A stretch of 64,000 bases of DNA from Nannochloropsis salina CCMP1776 (Eukaryota > Sar > Eustigmatophyceae > Eustigmatales > Monodopsidaceae): assembly GCA_004565275.1 (NCBI GenBank), contig SDOX01000095.1:164798-228797 (forward strand). Direction: 5' to 3'. The notes beneath the pieces were generated by a model. The model did not search any database. It worked only from the letters and a program-made list of their open reading frames with translations, and was not told where the DNA came from. Numbering within the stretch: the stretch's first letter is position 1; every line of letters begins with the position of its first letter. Both the position numbers and the translations under genes were made by a program. Positions 11,790-23,947 of this stretch are shown piece by piece.

Positions 11790-12392
11790 ATGGAGAGTTT
11801 AGATGTCAAGTACATTAATGAAGCAGTCTTATCGAGACTTTTAAGCGGAAATCCTACACTTACTAAGGTTGCTGTCGAAACATTTTATACTGCCGATGCC
11901 ACATTCAAACATCCTTTTTTTCTCATGAAGGGTATTGACGAAATCACACGTATCTTTACTTTTTGGGCGCGGGCAAATAGCACGATTACCCCACTACCGG
12001 GCGTCACACAAATGTGGATCGGGACCAAAAATCATCCAGTAGACATGAACGTCACGACTCACACCATCGGAGATCGAGAGGTTGAAAGCCTTGTGCTAGA
12101 CATTACATATGAGGTCTTCCCCTTCCTACCGATACATTTCCTATGTCAATTTCGCCATGTGGCTCGAATTGTTGTAATTTTATACATTGTTCGTGGGAAA
12201 GATGGAAAATTTCGTATTTGGAAGCAAGAGGATTTGCTTCAAGTAGATTCAATATTGTCCGCACTCTTTCCGCATTTCCTCGGCAAACCTTTGGTTAAGT
12301 CGACACAATATTTTTTGCATTTGTCAGGGCTTTTTATCATTTATGTGCTTGATGCCTTTGTGTCTTTCGTGAGACGTGTATCTTGCATGTAG
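11790..12392 (+). CDS. NTF2/SnoaL-like domain protein
   Basis: Single-exon, 200 aa. Residues ~20-155 have the pattern of the NTF2-like (SnoaL) cone fold: an early helix with VETFYTADATFKHPF, a central KGIDEITRIFTFWARAN segment, and a final strand FRIWKQEDLLQVDSIL. This resembles SigF-like/NTF2-like lipid-associated proteins of fungi and algae, by memory only. A C-terminal hydrophobic stretch (HLSGLFIIYVLDAFVSFV) could be a membrane anchor. It follows the desaturase in the same orientation ~0.9 kb away, but no functional link is shown. Substrate and role are unknown. Confidence 0.65.
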   Translation: MESLDVKYINEAVLSRLLSGNPTLTKVAVETFYTADATFKHPFFLMKGIDEITRIFTFWARANSTITPLPGVTQMWIGTKNHPVDMNVTTHTIGDREVESLVLDITYEVFPFLPIHFLCQFRHVARIVVILYIVRGKDGKFRIWKQEDLLQVDSILSALFPHFLGKPLVKSTQYFLHLSGLFIIYVLDAFVSFVRRVSCM

Positions 12393-12591
12393 AAAAAGGA
12401 AGTAACAAAACCGACTGAATTCCGTCGTAGCGAAAGGCGAGGAAGCCAGAAGGCCCTTGATTGAGGCCCACTCCAAACCTGAAATAGGAAGGGAGCTCCC
12501 TTCCTTTTCGCAGCTACCTGCATTTTTACATACTTTGTTTTAAAAGTGCGCCATTTAAGGCTCACGCCTCGCGGATTCTACTCCTGTTCCG

Positions 12592-14758
12592 TTACTCCTC
12601 CTCATTCCTCTTGTTTGAATCGCGTTCTATGATCAATTGCGCACTTCTTTCAAGCTCTTGAAGAGTCTCGTCGAAGAGTTCTTTGGGTGGGGGCGGTAAA
12701 GACCGTCCTAGCTCAGCTTCTTCACATTCTAATGAGACCGAGGGAGCTGTATTGATTGGATCAGCCCCGAAGGAATCGCCATGCTTGTTCAGCAGGCGGG
12801 GAAGAGCTCGGAGCTTAGTCTTGGCCGTCTCGGCTCTTTTGTCATCCTTCTTCCCTTGCCTAGCGGCCCCTCTTGACAATGAAGCCCCTCCCCTCTGTCT
12901 TCGCTCGCAGGCCGCGTACTCCAAAAGCTGTCGCTCTATATAAATGGCTCCAGCCCATTCCGGCAAGACACTGCCGTCCCTTCCTTCCTCCTTTAGCAGC
13001 CCTCCCGTAGCCCCCCTTTCTCTCTCCAGATCATGAACAAGTCGCACCCGCCTCCTCAAAAACACATCGTAGACAGCTTGTGCCTTTGCCCACATTTTCA
13101 AGGACGAAGCCAGTAGAGGACCATCTCCCAAGCGGCAAACCTCCCTGTATTCCTGGACTGCGATCGCGAAGCCAAGTAATTCCGACAGCTCCATCCGTCT
13201 TCCGTCTTTCCCCCTTCTATCTCTTTCAATTTTTCCCTCCGCATTTATCCCTCCCTTGCCTAATAAGTTTGAGCCTTTTGCACGCAAGAGCTCTCTCGCT
13301 CGACTCTTTACCATCCCGCGGCTCTCCCTCTCCACGCTTAGACGAGCGGAGGGAACATGGCGAGTTTTGGGGTGCCTCTCTTCGGCCCCCGCGACTCCCA
13401 TCTCGTCGTTTAAGGACGCGTTACACTCTTTTCCTTTCGTTACCCCGTCTTCGAATTTCCAATTATCCCTGCCTCTTTCTGTGCAAGCAGCCCAAGCCCG
13501 CTCTACTACACCCTCGATCCTCCTCTCCCTCGCTTTTTCTTCCTCTCCCACAACCAGCTCAGCCATTGCTAACCACTCATTCTCCGTCGCCAGTCTCACT
13601 CCCCTCCTCATCGCCTGCACCCACTCCGCCTGCTGCTCGCGGCTGAGGGCTCGGAAGACGAAGACCCGGTCGGCGGTCTGCACCTCCACGCCCAAGGGGG
13701 CCACGCGCTGCAGCTCTCGGCTCTCTCCTTCGCCACATTCCAGGTCCAGGACCTGCATGCCCATCAGAGCGATAGAAGCCGCCTTTCCCCGCATGCTCCG
13801 TCGATGCTTCGCTTTCATGTACCAAAATTTGTCCTCCCCCAAGACGCACCAGCGGCGGCGCCAAAGACACGGGTCCCGGGAGGATCGCTTCAGAAGATAA
13901 CCCGACAAGCCGGGCTTGCTAATTCCTGCCTGGTCGCTAAACCAGGAGGCCGCTGGACAAGACGGCGACGTCTCGTCGTCCGAGGCCTCAGGGCCGCTCA
14001 GGTACCCCGGGAAGTCCAAAGGCGGGCCCTCCGTGTCCTTGAGAACCCAGCTTAGGAGGTGCTCGTCCAAGAGCTGCTCGCGGGTAAAGGCCGTTCTCGG
14101 GCTCATGTCTCTTATGAGTCCTTTGCCCTTATCGCGGCCTATCTGCGGCCCGTATTGTGTCTCGTAGTTTGCCTCACGACCGCCTCCCGGGGCCCCCTCA
14201 TCGGACGAGTCAGGACACCCGCCCGTGGAGTCTGCCATGCCGATGGCTCTGACCCCCTCTTTCCGTGTGCCCTTTGACATTTCTTCCATTTCTACAAGCA
14301 TAGAGTTTACTAATTTGATGGGCCGCTCGTGAGGGTGCAACGTGCGCATCAGATGTGTTAAACTCCCGTCGACCTCTCTCGTTGGGTACACCATCACAAG
14401 GGCAAAACGCGCTATATCACGGTCAGACACAGCGGGGATCTCCGACTCTATCAAAGTACGAATAATTGTCTTTGCTGTCGTTCCGGCAAGAGCAACAACA
14501 TCTCGCATTTGGTGATGCGTGTCCTTCCAAAGCGCCCGTCTGCTGGGAGGCTAGTGCGAGAAAGTGGCGAAGGTCAAACACCTTAACACAGTCAGTTTTC
14601 CTCCGCAAGAAAGAAACATTTGATTGCCTGTCACGTACCAGATCAGCGATTTGCACACGAAGGAGCAGACGGTGGAGTCCTGGTAGACGTATTGTCTTCG
14701 TAAGTGAAGTATGTGCGGGAGCTTGCTCGGACGGGAAACCTTGAAGAGAAGTCGCCAT
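12592..14758 (-). CDS. PH-domain protein of unknown family (692 aa)
   Basis: Two minus-strand exons, 14758-14639 (40 codons) and 14550-12592, phase 0. The splice joins VQIADL to PPSRRALWKDTHHQ. A pleckstrin-homology domain spans roughly residues 255-365: GLSGYLLKRSS, WRRRWCVLGEDKFWYMKAK, and the terminal helix with QQAEWVQAMRRG holding the invariant Trp. The N-terminal ~110 residues (ESEIPAVSDRDIARFALVMV) look folded and helical but are unrecognised. The C-terminal half is charged, helical and Arg/Lys/Glu-rich. PH domains usually recruit proteins to phosphoinositide membranes; any catalytic or GEF activity would be speculation. It is convergent with the NTF2-like gene (199 bp between stops). 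Confidence 0.8.
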
Positions 14759-15406
14759 ATTAAGACCAAAATCTGCAAGCCCGCACACTCTGGTGTCCTA
14801 CTTCCATCCAATTCCAGTTTGCGACAGCATGGCTGTGAAATTTTGAAGAAAATTTCGTGAGTGGAGTTGCCAAGGACTTGCAGGGCCCACCGGGGACAGG
14901 CGAAGAGCAAGTCCCGAGAGGGCGCGCGACTTCCGTCTCTTCTTCGGTGTGGCCAGCCTTTTCAGCCCAGAACAACAGTGATAGAGGGCAAATCTTTTAG
15001 ATTATTTCAATAACCTTGTAGTGATTAAATGCGCTTGCGCCTCGGCAATATAAATAAAAGATTGTCGTTGTCAGACGTACCGGCTTTGCGGTCCAATCGA
15101 GAAACATCACAAGGGGCTACGAGGAAAAAACACGGCTTAGCTTAAGCAATATCAAGTATTCGAGGCGCCTTTTCTTCTCGCAATGATGTTCTTTAAATAC
15201 GAATCTTTTCAAATTTTTTGTAGAAAAAGAAAGGAGATCTACAGGTCTGCGCAATGAAACCTTCAAAAAATTCTTCCTTCGACAAACGCATGCACTAGCT
15301 GCCAGTCCGTAGCCTGATTGATGCATGTGGCCCATGCTGAAAGAACTTCTCCCCCCCCAAAAAATTGACAGGTTGCATACGAACACGTCTTCAATCCAAA
15401 ACCTCC
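14759..15406. other. Intergenic divergent region
   Basis: Between the 5' ends of the PH-domain gene (-) and the 427-aa gene (+). No element assigned. Confidence 0.5.
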
Positions 15407-16832
15407 ATGAGAACTCCATTTGCCTTCGCTGCCTCACCAAATCGTCCATGGTCTCCATCTCCATCTTCAATTTCTATTGGCTCAGGGGCCGGTATTTCAA
15501 TTGTTCCCGCGGCACAAAATAAGAAAAGGGCCATCAACAGCAGTTCGCTCTATCTCCAGGCAGCTCAGCAACGCGCGATTGACCGATCTGCTCCACAGCT
15601 ACGCTTATTGCGTCGATCAAGGCGGGGTGCGACGAATGAATGGGACGCGGCTGCTTCCGCTGAAGAAAAATCGGAGACAAAAATACTACGCCTGAAACAG
15701 CAAGCGCCCTCTTATTCATACCAAAATACTGTTATAGCGCCTGGAAAAATGTCATTGAAAGCGACAAGCAGTAAACCTTACGCATACTTAAACCCCGAAT
15801 CTTCAATATCTATGGATGACAAACGGAGCCTGCGCCATTTGCCGTCTAAGATCGGGCTTATCCCCTCAGTCAAGCATACCCGCCCTAGCATTTCCTCCGC
15901 CACGAGTCACTCATCAACCCGAGCAACTTTAAGCAGCCCTTCCTTTTGTGGAAAAAGAACTAAGGTGTCCGTTCGATGTTCGCGTTTAAATGTTCAAGAT
16001 TGCGAGGCAGGGCATGAAAAAGATTTTTCAGAGGTTGAGAGCCAAAAACAGAGAGAGAAGGAAAGGCGCCAATGCCATATGTCTTACACGCGTGCTTGCT
16101 CGCCTTTCGATTTAGCTGTTGTAGAGAGGATCTTGAAGGAAACAAGCGGCGAAGAGAGTGGCCTGCAGGAGAGTGAGCTATCAGACAGCAAAGACCGATG
16201 CGTGGAAGTCCCAGAAGATCAGCAGCGGAAGAAAGCTCAAACGGAAAATGATTACAAGAGTGTTCCACGTCATATTCGGCTCCGATATCTTCCTACCGAA
16301 CGTCGGCAAGCGTCAACATGCATTGGCCCAGTCAAGCGATCTCAGGAGCAGGCAGTCGTCGATATGGGAACTGATATGACCCACGGAATAGAAGGTTTTG
16401 AGCCGACGCCGTGTACCGACTGCAAAAAAGAATATTGTCGCCCGGTCTGTTCACCGCTCCTCAAGCTCCATCAATTGTCGCAAGCCTTTGCAACCAGGCA
16501 CTGGCGTGGCAGAGAAATGCCGTGCCCTCACTCAGCTCAAAGTTGGACGAGCGATTGCTGCGACGTTTCAATGGAGCAAGTCATCAAGCGGTGAGTAAAA
16601 GTACATGTGCTGGTTTTTAAAGAAAATAGAGGCGGGCAAGATTTCGCTGTGCTTTGCGAGAACCTATATTAGTAATCTCGTTGCTAGGAAGGGATCCTCA
16701 TCAATAACACATGTATTATCACACAATATCAGGCTGGCGGATGAAATCGCCGATGAATTGGTGGAAGAGGCCGGAATGGAGCTAGAGGATGTCTTGCGTG
16801 GTGGCCGAGAGCCTTTCTTTCTGAGTAATTAG
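15407..16832 (+). CDS. Unrecognised 427-aa basic protein
   Basis: Two exons, 15407-16590 and 16733-16832, with a phase-2 GT-AG intron that joins QVIKR to LADEIADELVEEAGMELEDV. The start is the first in-frame ATG (MRTPFAFAAS). The N-terminal two thirds are Ser/Arg/Lys-rich and probably disordered. A Cys cluster (PCTDCKKEYC, then several more) lies near residue 345, followed by a predicted helix and an acidic amphipathic C-terminal helix. I do not recognise the family. The basic disordered body with a conserved-looking helical tail would suit a cytoskeletal or centriolar protein, but that is only a guess. The shared frame across a clean splice argues it is a real gene. Confidence 0.65.
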
Positions 16833-17194
16833 AACATTGCTGGGGGCTGCTGGAAGTAAAAAAGAATTAATATCCCTCCTTGTATCGCTCCACCAAGCAA
16901 GCAATAAACTTGACAAGAGCAAAAACACGCGGAAAAAAATACGTCTGTCAATTTCTGCCTTTCGTCGATTGCTTACGCCATTCATTTACAAGCTCTCAGT
17001 CTTCAGCACTTGAACTCTTCATGACGGGCACTTGCCATCGCCGCGAAGCAGGTACCTTTACACTCTGGGTGTGGGTAGTTGGTAGAGATGAGTGAATATG
17101 ACATGACACGTAGATGTTGGCTGCGCGGGTCGGTGGAGTCACATATCCAAAGATTCAACCTACTTCATCCCTCTCCTTCTTTGCCCCTCCCGCC
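16833..17194. other. Intergenic between convergent genes
   Basis: 3' flanks of the 427-aa gene (+) and RPT4 (-); nothing else seen. Confidence 0.5.
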
Positions 17195-19101
17195 TTACTT
17201 GCTGTATTCGAGCTTTCCCTCAAGCTTTTTGGCATCCATGAGCTTCCGACTGGCCTTCATGAAGTCCTCCTCCAGCACGTAGTCCCGCCCTGCGCGGATC
17301 GCGAAGAGGCCTGCTTCTGTGCACACATTCCGCAAGTCAGCACAGTTGAAGCCGTCTGTGAGCTTGACAATGCTCTCGAAGTCGATGTCACCTCTCTTGG
17401 TGATCGGCGCCGCGTGGATCTTGAGCACGTCCAGACGGCCGGTCTCGTTCGGCAGTGGGATCTCTATTTTCCGGTCCAGACGCCCGGGTCGAAGGAGGGC
17501 GGGGTCGAGGATATCTGGCCTGTTGGTGGCCATGACCATCTTCACGGCCCCAAGTCCGTCGAAGCCGTCCAATTGGTTCAAAAGCTCCATGAGCGTGCGC
17601 TGGATCTCGCGGTCCGCCGAAGTGCCTGGGGGAGAAGTGGTAAACATAGGGAGAGAATTGGGGTGCAGAGCAATGAGGTAAACTCCTACGACTTTGAGAT
17701 TAGAAATCGGATGGGTTAGGGACCCAGGAAAAGCCAAAGAAGAAACGGATGCCCGGACGCCCCCCTCCTGGCGTGCCATCCATTCCCACCTTCCGAAAAG
17801 CGCGAGCCCCCGATGGCGTCCACTTCGTCCATGAAGATCACGCAGGGCTGATGCTCGCGCGCATATCCGAACATTTCCCTAATGACCCGGGCCGACTCCC
17901 CAATGTACTTGTCGACAATGGCTGACGCCAGGACCTTCAGAAAGGTGGCTTGGATATTGCTGGCCAAAGCACGGGCTAGTAGCGTCTTGCCTGTGCCAGG
18001 AGGGCTGGGTCGGGACAGAGAGGCTGAGCAAAGCAGCGAACATCCTTTCCATGTAAGGTCATTGAGAGACTCGAGGTCACGCGCAATGTAGCACCCAGGT
18101 GTCAAGATGCGGGAGGAGGAGAGTAAGGGCGAAAAGCGCACTCACCCGTAGAGGAGGACGCCTTTGGGGGCCTTTATACCAACCCGGCTGAAAAGCTCGG
18201 GATTTGTTAGTGGCAACTCGATGACTTCGCGAAGCTCTCGGATCTGGTCATTCAAGCCTGTTTGACCATATAAACATGAAAGATCTCAGTACACGATCGT
18301 CAGGTCTTCCCCGTTTCAACCAAAGGCATCCGTGAGTTCACAATATGTCCGAACGTAGCCCACATAAAGAAAAGATTGAAAAAATGAAGCGATAACTTGC
18401 TTAGCTCACCGCCTATAGATGAGAAGGAGATCCCTCCTGCGTCGTCGTGGAGCATATGGTAGACGTTCGGATCTACTTCTCGGGGCAACTGGCGCATGAT
18501 GGTGAGGGTCGTCATATCCATGCTTACACGGGTGCCGGCCTTCAGCTTGTTCTTCTCTAGCTTGTTTCGACATCCAACGACGTAACGGGGACCACTGCTG
18601 GCCTTGACTATGAAGCGCTCATCGTCTAGCTGCTTGAGGACGTCGCCTATAATCTGGCCCACGGACTGCAAGGCCTTGAGATCATCTTCCGTCTTGCTGT
18701 ACTCCTTGCTTAGACCCCGGACTTGCTCACGCAATTGTTTGACCCTGTACCAATACCGCAGAAAGGAAGAAGGACGAAGCTTTGATGAATCGACTGACTC
18801 CTAACAATTTCCGTTGCACGAAGCTTCAGTCAACCGTGTTCTTGCCAGTGGATTTCTCTAAATTGCAAATCAACTCGTGCTTTTCAAAACCTGTATAAGA
18901 CACTTCTGAAAGACAATATCGTGCAGTGTCTCTTGCGCTTTACAATGAATCAAGTATGCAACTGATAGCACTTCGCTTCACCCTCTCTCTCCACACCATC
19001 CGCCGATTCGTCTTCTTCCCAGCTTACCGGAGTTCGACTTCCCGGTGCTCACGAAGTTTGGCTCTGTATTGCTCCAGCAACTGACTTCGGTCTACATCCA
19101 T
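17195..19101 (-). CDS. RPT4: 26S proteasome regulatory ATPase RPT4 (PSMC6)
   Basis: Five minus-strand exons, 19101-19028, 18744-18410, 18257-18146, 18004-17790 and 17625-17195; the exons sum to 388 aa, against 389 in human from memory. The order is an N-terminal coiled coil ([18 protein letters not shown]), the OB domain ([20 protein letters not shown]), then the AAA+ ATPase. The ATPase has Walker A GPPGTGKT, the pore/ISS region [20 protein letters not shown], Walker [12 protein letters not shown], and arginine fingers in [13 protein letters not shown]4 is one of six ATPases that unfold ubiquitylated substrates and feed them into the 20S core. The C-terminus (KLEYSK) lacks an HbYX motif, as is usual for RPT4. 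It is arranged head-to-head with the catalase gene, 655 bp apart. Confidence 0.97.
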
Positions 19102-19756
19102 GATACCTTACTGAGTGAATGAATAAAATAGTTAGAAAAGACGATAAGAAGCACGGGCGATCGCCAAGGAAATTGAGGAACACGCTGAAGTCGTCATCGG
19201 GCTTCTCACTCTTTTTCCGATGAGATAAAATGTTATCATAGCAAGTCCAAATGTGTGCGATGGCTCTCTGATGCTCGAGTGGAAAAGGGATTTGAAACTT
19301 TTCTTGCCAAGAAAATGCGCTGTTTATTGATGTCGCATGGGAGCCGGGCGCCACTCGGGAGAGGGCAGGGAGCGAGCGAGACGGCGGTGGCACAAAACAT
19401 CACATGCGGCCCGTCATCGTAATCCTCAGCCCGCGGCGAGGGCAGCTGCGACCTTCTTGAAGCACGCCACATGTCTGAATCAGCTCACAATTGCAAAGTC
19501 CAGCCTGCCGAACTGTGCGTCGCCCATCGGATGACGGCAAGGGGAGTGAACAAAATGATGATGGGCTTTGTACGTCAGTTTGTGACGCCTTGACATGGTG
19601 AAGATTTAGTTCGCTGGCTGACTCAGACGAGGGCAGGTTTAGATTTCTTGTTCCGTCCATGGTGCTGCATGCATAATGCGGTCCCGCACCTCTCCTCATT
19701 CCTCAAATTCTAACGTCCTTCATCACAGTAGCTTCCAGCACCTTACTCGTCTAACA
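19102..19756. promoter_or_regulatory. Divergent promoter region, RPT4 / catalase
   Basis: 655 bp separate the two start codons, so both promoters must lie here or overlap. The CATCACATG/CGGCCCGTCATCG area near 19400 is GC-rich. No specific box could be assigned. Confidence 0.5.
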
Positions 19757-22157
19757 ATGTCCAGTCGCGACAAGGTTACAGCTCAACTGGAAAATTATGC
19801 AGCTTCTCGGTCCGCGGCGGATGGCGTCGCCACCAGCAGCAGCGGTAATCCCCTTGACTCGGTCACGACGTCTTTGACTGCAGGACCTCGGGGGCCTATC
19901 CTGCTTCAGGTAAATACTCTATGACTAATTGCGGTCAATCTTTTTCGAGGGTGCATTATAATACATGTGCGGAGCACGAAATTGTACGCCTTGTGAGGAG
20001 AGTATCTCCGGCCTCTGCTTCTCTTGACGAAATGTGGTTTTTCTTGTTGCTCAATTATGTCATTTGAGCGGTTGTGCTCTTGAATTTAAGTTTGTTTCGT
20101 ATTCAGCGTTGCCTAGTTTTAATCGTGTCTGGTCACTTGAGTGGGTTCAGTCTGCTGCGGGGCACTGGAACTGAAGACTCACCACGTTCTCTATTGAACA
20201 GGACTTCAACCTGATAGACTCCCTAGCGCACTTTGACCGGGAGCGCATCCCTGAACGCGTCGTCCATGCCAAGGGAGCGGGTGCGCTGGGCTACTTCGAG
20301 GTCACAAGTCCATTCATCAACTCTATCTGCCGCGCCAAACTCTTTTCGGCCGTAGGGAAGCGCACGCCCGTGGCAGTTCGCTTCTCAACCGTGGGCGGCG
20401 AGAGTGGGTCTGCGGATACGGCGCGGGACCCTCGCGGTTTTGCGGTCAAGTTCTACACTGAAGAAGGCAACTGGGACCTGGTGGGAAACAACACGCCTAT
20501 CTTCTTTATCCGCGACCCCGCGCTCTTCCCGTCGTTCATCCACACCCAGAAGCGGAACCCTGTCACGCATTGCAAGGACCCTGACGCCTTCTGGGACTTC
20601 ATCTCCCTGCGCCCCGAGACCACGCACCAAGTTTCCTTTCTCTTCTCGGACCGAGGCACGCCTGATGGGTACCGCCACATGAACGGGTACGGCAGCCACA
20701 CCTTCAAGAGCGTGAACGACCAGGGCGAGGTAAGAGTCGAGGAGCTCTCTCAACCGGGAAATTGACAGGAGCTATGGGACAGGCATGGCTTGCAGGCATG
20801 GCTTGCTCGTCAAGCACTCCCGTATCTTTCGCTCATGCGCCTCTTTCGTGTCGTGCAGGCCGTCTACGTGAAGTACCACTTCAAGACAGACCAGGGGATC
20901 CGCAACCTCCCCGCCGAGGAGGCCGACCGGCTCGGCGCGAGTGATCCCGACTATGCCATCCGGGATCTGTACAACAGCATCTCCGAGGGCGCCTGTCCCT
21001 CCTGGACCCTCTATGTGCAAGTCATGACCTACGCGCAGGCTCAGGTAGGAGCCCCTGTGGCCCCGGGCGTGCCGGGCCTCGCTCTGTCTTCAGCCACTCA
21101 TCCAGTCCCCCCTTTTCCCAGGCGGCGCCCTTCAACCCCTTCGACCTGACCAAGGTTTGGTCACACAAGGAGTTTCCCCTCCAGGAGGTAGGCCGCATGG
21201 TCCTTAACCGCAACCCCGCCAACTACTTCGCCGAGGTGGAGCAGCTGGCCTTCGCACCCTCCCACATGGTGCCCGGTATCGAGCCCTCCCCAGACAAGAT
21301 GCTTCAGGTGTGGTTACTGACTTGCTTTTTCGCGTTGAATGAGCTCGATGATGGAGACCGTGGGGGACGGGGGTCGCGGTGTCTGTCATGTGCTTGCCTC
21401 ACCCCTTTTCCTCCGCCGCCTCATCCCCCTTTTCCCCTCAGGGTCGGCTCTTCTCCTACGCAGACACGCACCGGCACCGCCTCGGTACCAATTACCAGCA
21501 GATCCCCATCAACCGTCCCTTCAACGCCCGCGTGCGCCACTACCAGCGCGACGGGCCCATGTGCGTGGACGGCAACCAGACCGGGGCGCCCAACTACTTC
21601 CCCAATTCCTTCTCCGGCCCCGCCGAGGACGCGAGCCAGGCCCTCCACCGCGACGTGAGTGCCTCCCTGACCTCTCCCTCTCCATGAGCCCACCAAGCTC
21701 CGACAAGACCCCCCTTAGTCCAGACCGAGCGTCCATAAGCCCTCACCCAAGCCGCCAACCTCCCCTTTTCACGGCTCGCTCCCTCTTCCTCTCTTTTCGC
21801 TTCTCCCTTCAGGTCGGCGTTGGGGACGTGGCCCGGTACAACACAGCGGACGACGACAACTTCACACAGGCGGGCTGCTTTTACCGGGAGGTGCTGGACG
21901 AGGGCGCGCGCGACAGGCTGACGAGCAACATAGCCGGGCACCTGGTGGCGGCACAGGATTTCATTCAAAAACGTGCCGTCGCCAACTTTGCGGCCGCAGA
22001 CCGAGACTACGGGGCCCGCATCGCGAGGAAGATGGATGCGCTCAAGAAAAAGCAGCATGGAAAGAGGGGGGGGGGCGGAGTGGCGAGGGCGGCCCCCTTG
22101 AACCCTCCACGAGCGGTACCAGGGCCTGTCTACGCCAAGGGCGCGGGCTCTTTGTAA
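19757..22157 (+). CDS. CAT: Haem catalase
   Basis: Six exons, all joined in phase 0: 19757-19909, 20202-20729, 20859-21044, 21122-21307, 21442-21654 and 21813-22157; 536 aa. Clade features: the distal His in [16 protein letters not shown], the active-site [20 protein letters not shown], the Asn region [15 protein letters not shown], and the proximal haem-Tyr motif [14 protein letters not shown]. It converts hydrogen peroxide to water and oxygen. The C-terminus is a Gly/Lys/Arg/Pro-rich extension ending KGAGSL, which is not a standard PTS1 (SKL-type) tripeptide, so peroxisomal import by that route is not shown. The N-terminus ([19 protein letters not shown]) is not a clear signal or transit peptide. 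Intron 2 holds a tandem GGCATGGCTTGCA duplication near 20780. Confidence 0.97.
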
Positions 22158-23021
22158 AGCAAGTTGAAGGATCAAGAAGGTGCGTCTGAGATTCCGTGCC
22201 CGGGGTAATGGAGTTTTGATGTGATGTCGGCGGCGCAAGCAAGCCGAGAACCCGCCCATAGATGCATCACGTCGTGCTTGTTTTGATTCTGGGAAAGTGG
22301 AAGAAATATGGTTACAGTTACAGCTGAATGATCAGAGTTTACGAAGGAGTGGAGTACGGTGAAAATGTGTCCTTTCCTGAGGCGATGGGACGAGGTTGTT
22401 GAGAGGAGTGAGGGTGCAATTCTCGGCACTGCGACACTGCCCTGTAATTCTCTGGCTCTTCAGGCCTCCGAGTAGGTCTCGCTTCATCTGTAAGAGTTCT
22501 CGAGCTTATAGGAAAAGAAGTGATGAAAAGGAAGTGTGATGGAAGGGCTGGGAATGTCATGAAAGAGTGTGGGGCGCAGGAAATTGCAGAGAACGATGAT
22601 ATTAAAGAAATGTGAAGTCGATCCTCGTTATTTTCGAGCTGTCATCTGAGACTGTTTTCGTTATTCCGTGACAGTGGTAAACCTGAGAGGTTGCTTCTTT
22701 ATTTCCAGAGACGCCCCCTCATTTCGCCGGCTCCAGCGAACATGTCTCAACCTTTCCACCAAGTCAATGCTCCGCTCAGGAAGCTGCATGATGCGCGTTT
22801 GGTCTTACTTCGCCTCGTACGTGCCTGCTGTGTACTACTACAAGAGGTGATATACACAAAACGCACATGTCACTTCCATGTGTCTGCCTACCCGCATGTA
22901 CAAGATACTGCTCGCCCGATTTTTCCTCGGCCACCTTACTTTTCGCCTACGCTGACGTTTCAGGTTGATTGTCTCCTCGAAATGCCTCCACAAGCGTTGC
23001 GTCAAGCGTCCATTCCTCGAC
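22158..23021. other. Intergenic between convergent genes
   Basis: No gene recognised between the catalase stop and the small minus-strand gene. Confidence 0.5.
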
Positions 23022-23366
23022 TTAAATCTTAGCTCTCGGCGTAAATTCCTTGTTGCCTTCGGCACCATCTTCGTCACCTAGACCATAGAGATCCCGCAGG
23101 AACTCTTCACGCTCCGCATCATTCATAATAGCTCGTCGTTTCTCTCTTTTAACCTTCAAATGTGATTGTACTGTGGCGCCTACTAGTGGAAGACCCACGA
23201 AAACTAACAACAGAGAAATTCCCCAACCAGCTTGCCACAAGTGCTGAGCTTTGGCCCCTTTGTACTGACGCCGGTACCAGGGGACAGCCTCTTGCTGTGT
23301 CGTCTTCCTTGCGGTGACATTCAGTGGAAGCGCAATTGTTTTCATCAGCAACAGAGTGCGACGCAT
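23022..23366 (-). CDS. Small single-helix membrane protein, 114 aa (putative organellar)
   Basis: ATG at 23366 gives 114 aa without an intron. The first ~30 residues are basic and hydroxylated (MRRTLLLMKTIALPLNVTAR), compatible with a mitochondrial presequence. Next comes PWYRRQYKGAKAQHLWQAGW, then one transmembrane helix (GISLLLVFVGLPLVGATV). A basic/acidic tail follows (KREKRRAIMNDAEREEFLRD). The organisation is like small inner-membrane assembly or complex subunits, but I recognise no family. It is divergent from the cytochrome b561 gene. Confidence 0.55.
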   Translation of the reverse strand: MRRTLLLMKTIALPLNVTARKTTQQEAVPWYRRQYKGAKAQHLWQAGWGISLLLVFVGLPLVGATVQSHLKVKREKRRAIMNDAEREEFLRDLYGLGDEDGAEGNKEFTPRAKI

Positions 23367-23947
23367 TATTCGCGACAGATGACAGGGCAAATAAAATGGA
23401 AAATTCCCTTTGTTCCGAGCGTTTGCTGTCAGTCTTCGGGCAAGACACCTGACCTGGCGAAATGGGAATTACCATTGGTGTTGCGAGGAGGATATGAAGA
23501 ATGAATGAGTTGGGGACATTAAACTGGAACGCACTCTTTGGACGGCACCTTGATTGCCTTTGCCACCAGATCAAAGTTCTCAAAAAAGTAGAACTGGCAC
23601 AAACTCCGTGTCGGGTGCCTGTGGTGCGTCGAGACGGGGGAGGAGTAGTAGGGCTGCCGCACGCAAGGGAGGCATGTTCGCTGCTTTCTGCATTGTGTAT
23701 GACGGGCTCGTCCGGCGTAGAGCTCCCTTCACAAGGTTACGTTCATGCGCAAGCGGGCACAAGATTTTAGGTTTCTCGATCTTGGTGCCGATGTAAGCAC
23801 TCACATCGTTTTTAAAAAATATAAGGCTGTCGGACACACTCAAACAATTTTGTCTTCCCTTTGCTTGAAAGTCGTCCCCCGGCTGTTCAAACCTCGCAAT
23901 ATCACACGCTAATTATCAATTACACCTAATACCATGCCAGGGATTTG
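23367..23947. other. Intergenic with an isolated exon-like segment (minus strand)
   Basis: On the minus strand around 23620-23525 one frame reads QFYFFENFDLVAKAIKVPSK, then ECVPV and a stop. It has protein-like character. An ATG-led stretch in another frame just upstream (MQKAANMPPLRAAALLLLPR) looks like a presequence, but I found no valid splice linking them. It may be a small unannotated gene. Confidence 0.3.

Noticed and set aside
11790-12392. Lipid-synthesis operon of desaturase plus NTF2-like gene
   Set aside because: Nuclear genes with 0.9 kb between them; shared direction alone is no evidence of a functional cluster.
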